A stretch of DNA of 7,390 nt from Acidobacteriota bacterium. GTDB taxonomy: Bacteria > Acidobacteriota > Terriglobia > Terriglobales > Acidobacteriaceae. The notes under the pieces are model-generated. The model ran no database searches. It was not told the DNA's origin and saw nothing but the letters and a program-made list of their open reading frames with translations. The position numbers and the translations under genes were made by a program. The DNA is taken from contig JAJXXG010000963.1 of assembly GCA_021781255.1 (NCBI GenBank), positions 1 through 7,390 on the forward strand, in the 5' to 3' direction. Each line of letters begins with the position of its first letter. Positions within the stretch are counted from its first letter, which is position 1. Of the stretch, positions 5,874-7,390 are shown piece after piece.

Positions 5874-7390
5874 TCAGCCACGCGCAAGCAGCTTCCAGTG
5901 GAGCGGAGTACCCGGAACGCTCTCGCCTTCGAATTGGAGAACGCGACCGCTGAGGGTTGGCTGCAGCGAAACGTCATTGACGCGGACGTGCCAATGAGTT
6001 GCCGAAGAGTCGTCAGGAAGGGTAAGTCCCATCTTCCAGCGGCCGGCTGTTGCGGGTGCGTACCAGCCAGAATAGCTTTTGGAAGTCTTCTTGAAGCCAA
6101 GCAGAGGCGACGAGAACTCGTATTCATGCAAGGGAAGTGTAGGACGGAATCGGACGCCAGCCGGATGAAATTCGATTCCCAGCAACTTGGTCATGCTGTA
6201 AATCGGCCACGCGTGAGAATGCATGTTGAGGACAGGAAAATCCGGGGAGGTGCCGCCCGGATCCTTCGACAGAACGGAGTTGTATGCATCCGGACCGCTC
6301 CAGATGCCGAACCACTGGTCGGGGTAAACGTGGCCGTGACAAGCAAGTGTGTTCTTTTTCCACTCGTCCCAGGCCATCTTCCCATCCACCATGGCCAGAG
6401 CCCAGATGAGTGTTCCGTTGATTGCGGCGAAAATCCCGCCATTCGTGCCCGTACCGGGTTCGTCCTTCATGGTTGGGTCTGTCGGGCTTTGCATCATCGC
6501 ACCGATGGGTGAAGACTTCCGCGACATTTTGTTGATCGACTCAACCAGTACAGACCTCTGCTGAGGCGTGGCAGCGCCACCGATGATGGCCCAAGGCTGC
6601 GGCTCAAGCCACAGCTGTTTCTCGCCGCTCCAGCCAAGGCTATCGCCCATCCACGCCCTCCGGAACCATCTACCGGTCCATTGCGTTCTGACTGCGTGAC
6701 GCTGGGCTTCGGCCGCATTGCGAGCCGCATTTGCCCGGGCGTGGTTGTCGATTGAGTCGAGCATCTGCGCGTAGTGGTCGAAGACATAGCCGGCCATGGC
6801 GGCGTTCAGCACGCTCTCGCCGTGCTGGGTTACCTCTGCCACCTGTTCCGGTGGAAGGCGGTTGACCACTATACTGTCGTTCCAGTCGCCGTTGGAGATT
6901 CGCAGCAGTCCGTGCTTGCCGCTTCCTTGAACGACGGTGAGGAATCGGAAGCATCGCTCCAGAAGGTCGAGAACGGTTGGATCCCCGGCATCAGCGTCGC
7001 GTCGCGGCGGTGCGGGGATTCTCTGGTGGAGAAATGCAGTGTCTCGCGTAGCGAGAACATACTCGGCGGTTAGCCAGAGCAGCCACAGTTGCAGATCGCT
7101 GGGGCGATAGCGGCACGGCATGGGAACTCCGCTGCCAACGACGGCGTAGGGAATTGCACCGTTCGTCTGGATTTCCTTCAAGGTGTAACGAAGGATGGCG
7201 CGGACGAACGCTGGATCTGTGAAGACAAATGGGAGTGCGTGTTGCAGTGGATCGCGCGCAGCCCCCTGCAGGCCGGCTAGATACTGGTAGCCTGCACCTT
7301 GCGAGAGGATGTGCTCGCCAAAATACTTATCAAAGGTAAGGCCGCTGCGCAGGACACCGCCGCTCCATTCAATCTCACGTGCCACCCATG
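5874..7390 (-). CDS. GH94-like (glycosyltransferase-36-like) glycoside phosphorylase or hydrolase, 5' end missing
   Basis: The frame is open from the right edge to the TGA at 5876-5874, about 505 codons. The GTG at 7385-7383 is not a convincing start, because a Trp codon lies in frame just upstream and the family has an N-terminal beta-sandwich domain that is absent here. Numbering from that GTG, the (alpha/alpha)6 catalytic barrel spans about 18-400. It shows GLQGAARDPLQH (38-49), like the substrate-entry RD-QLQ motif of GH94; GDWND (166-170), whose final Asp matches the GH94 general acid; LWLEPQPWAIIGG (258-270); and NGGIFAAIN (315-323). A C-terminal beta-sandwich tail follows (about 405-503). 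GH94 enzymes reversibly phosphorolyse beta-glucosides such as cellobiose or chitobiose. Residues that normally hold phosphate seem replaced here (NGGIF-A-A where His is usual; MHSHAW where TG-AGW is usual), so hydrolysis or transglycosylation is possible. No signal peptide can be assessed. The gene is convergent with the tRNA. Confidence 0.85.
   Translation of the reverse strand, partial: WVAREIEWSGGVLRSGLTFDKYFGEHILSQGAGYQYLAGLQGAARDPLQHALPFVFTDPAFVRAILRYTLKEIQTNGAIPYAVVGSGVPMPCRYRPSDLQLWLLWLTAEYVLATRDTAFLHQRIPAPPRRDADAGDPTVLDLLERCFRFLTVVQGSGKHGLLRISNGDWNDSIVVNRLPPEQVAEVTQHGESVLNAAMAGYVFDHYAQMLDSIDNHARANAARNAAEAQRHAVRTQWTGRWFRRAWMGDSLGWSGEKQLWLEPQPWAIIGGAATPQQRSVLVESINKMSRKSSPIGAMMQSPTDPTMKDEPGTGTNGGIFAAINGTLIWALAMVDGKMAWDEWKKNTLACHGHVYPDQWFGIWSGPDAYNSVLSKDPGGTSPDFPVLNMHSHAWPIYSMTKLLGIEFHPAGVRFRPTLPLHEYEFSSPLLGFKKTSKSYSGWYAPATAGRWKMGLTLPDDSSATHWHVRVNDVSLQPTLSGRVLQFEGESVPGTPLHWKLLARG

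Noticed and set aside
5859..6512. 217-codon open frame on the plus strand
   Set aside because: It lies opposite the GH94-like gene, whose protein matches family motifs throughout; the plus-strand translation has no recognisable domain and is Arg/Cys-rich, as expected of an antisense shadow.
7383..7385. GTG as the true start of the GH94-like gene
   Set aside because: The frame continues upstream to the window edge with a Trp codon, and the family normally has an N-terminal beta-sandwich before the catalytic barrel, so the real start is outside the window.
1..7390. CRISPR array, insertion sequence or tRNA-associated integration
   Set aside because: There are no regularly spaced repeats, no transposase or integrase frame, and no direct copy of the tRNA 3' end elsewhere in the window.

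Overview
The window looks like chromosomal DNA of an Acidobacteriota member, probably of the Terriglobia group. The best clues are a GWxTD-domain protein and, next to it, a secreted protein with a carboxypeptidase-regulatory-like domain followed by a beta-rich barrel-like region; both families are frequent there. Base composition looks moderately GC-rich and even, with no insertion sequence, integrase, CRISPR array or island boundary. The organism call is an inference from gene content.

Layout. On the minus strand, positions 1551-175 encode a MacA/HlyD-type periplasmic adaptor. It is followed after 84 bp by the first 30 codons of an ABC-transporter ATPase that runs off the left edge (90-1). 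Together they form the start of a MacAB-like export operon. A 410-bp divergent intergenic region (1552-1961) separates this operon from the plus-strand genes and is rich in dyads. It holds a perfect 14-bp palindrome just upstream of the adaptor, a direct repeat with 11-bp period, several inverted repeats, and a good sigma70-type promoter reading toward the GWxTD gene (1962-3686). After a 103-bp spacer with a terminator-like hairpin comes the carboxypeptidase-regulatory-like/barrel gene (3790-5478). A tRNA-Lys(CTT) gene with encoded CCA follows (5602-5677), preceded by an extended -10 promoter. The right end is filled by a minus-strand gene (7390-5874, 5' end outside the window) encoding the catalytic and C-terminal part of a GH94-like (glycosyltransferase-36-like) glycoside phosphorylase or hydrolase.

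How the genes fit together. The left half concerns the cell envelope: an inner-membrane/periplasm-spanning exporter, an exported GWxTD protein of unknown function and a putative outer-membrane barrel. A functional link between the exporter and the other two is not shown; they only share a divergent control region. The tRNA is an independent unit, and the GH94-like gene is convergent to it.

The two observations most worth following up are (a) the GH94-like protein, which keeps the catalytic GDWND motif but appears to lack the usual phosphate-binding His and Thr-Gly residues, and so may be a hydrolase or transglycosylase; and (b) the pairing of the uncharacterised GWxTD protein with a plug-less barrel-like protein, beside an exporter with its own palindromic operator. 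I found no clearly new defence, mobile or RNA system here.
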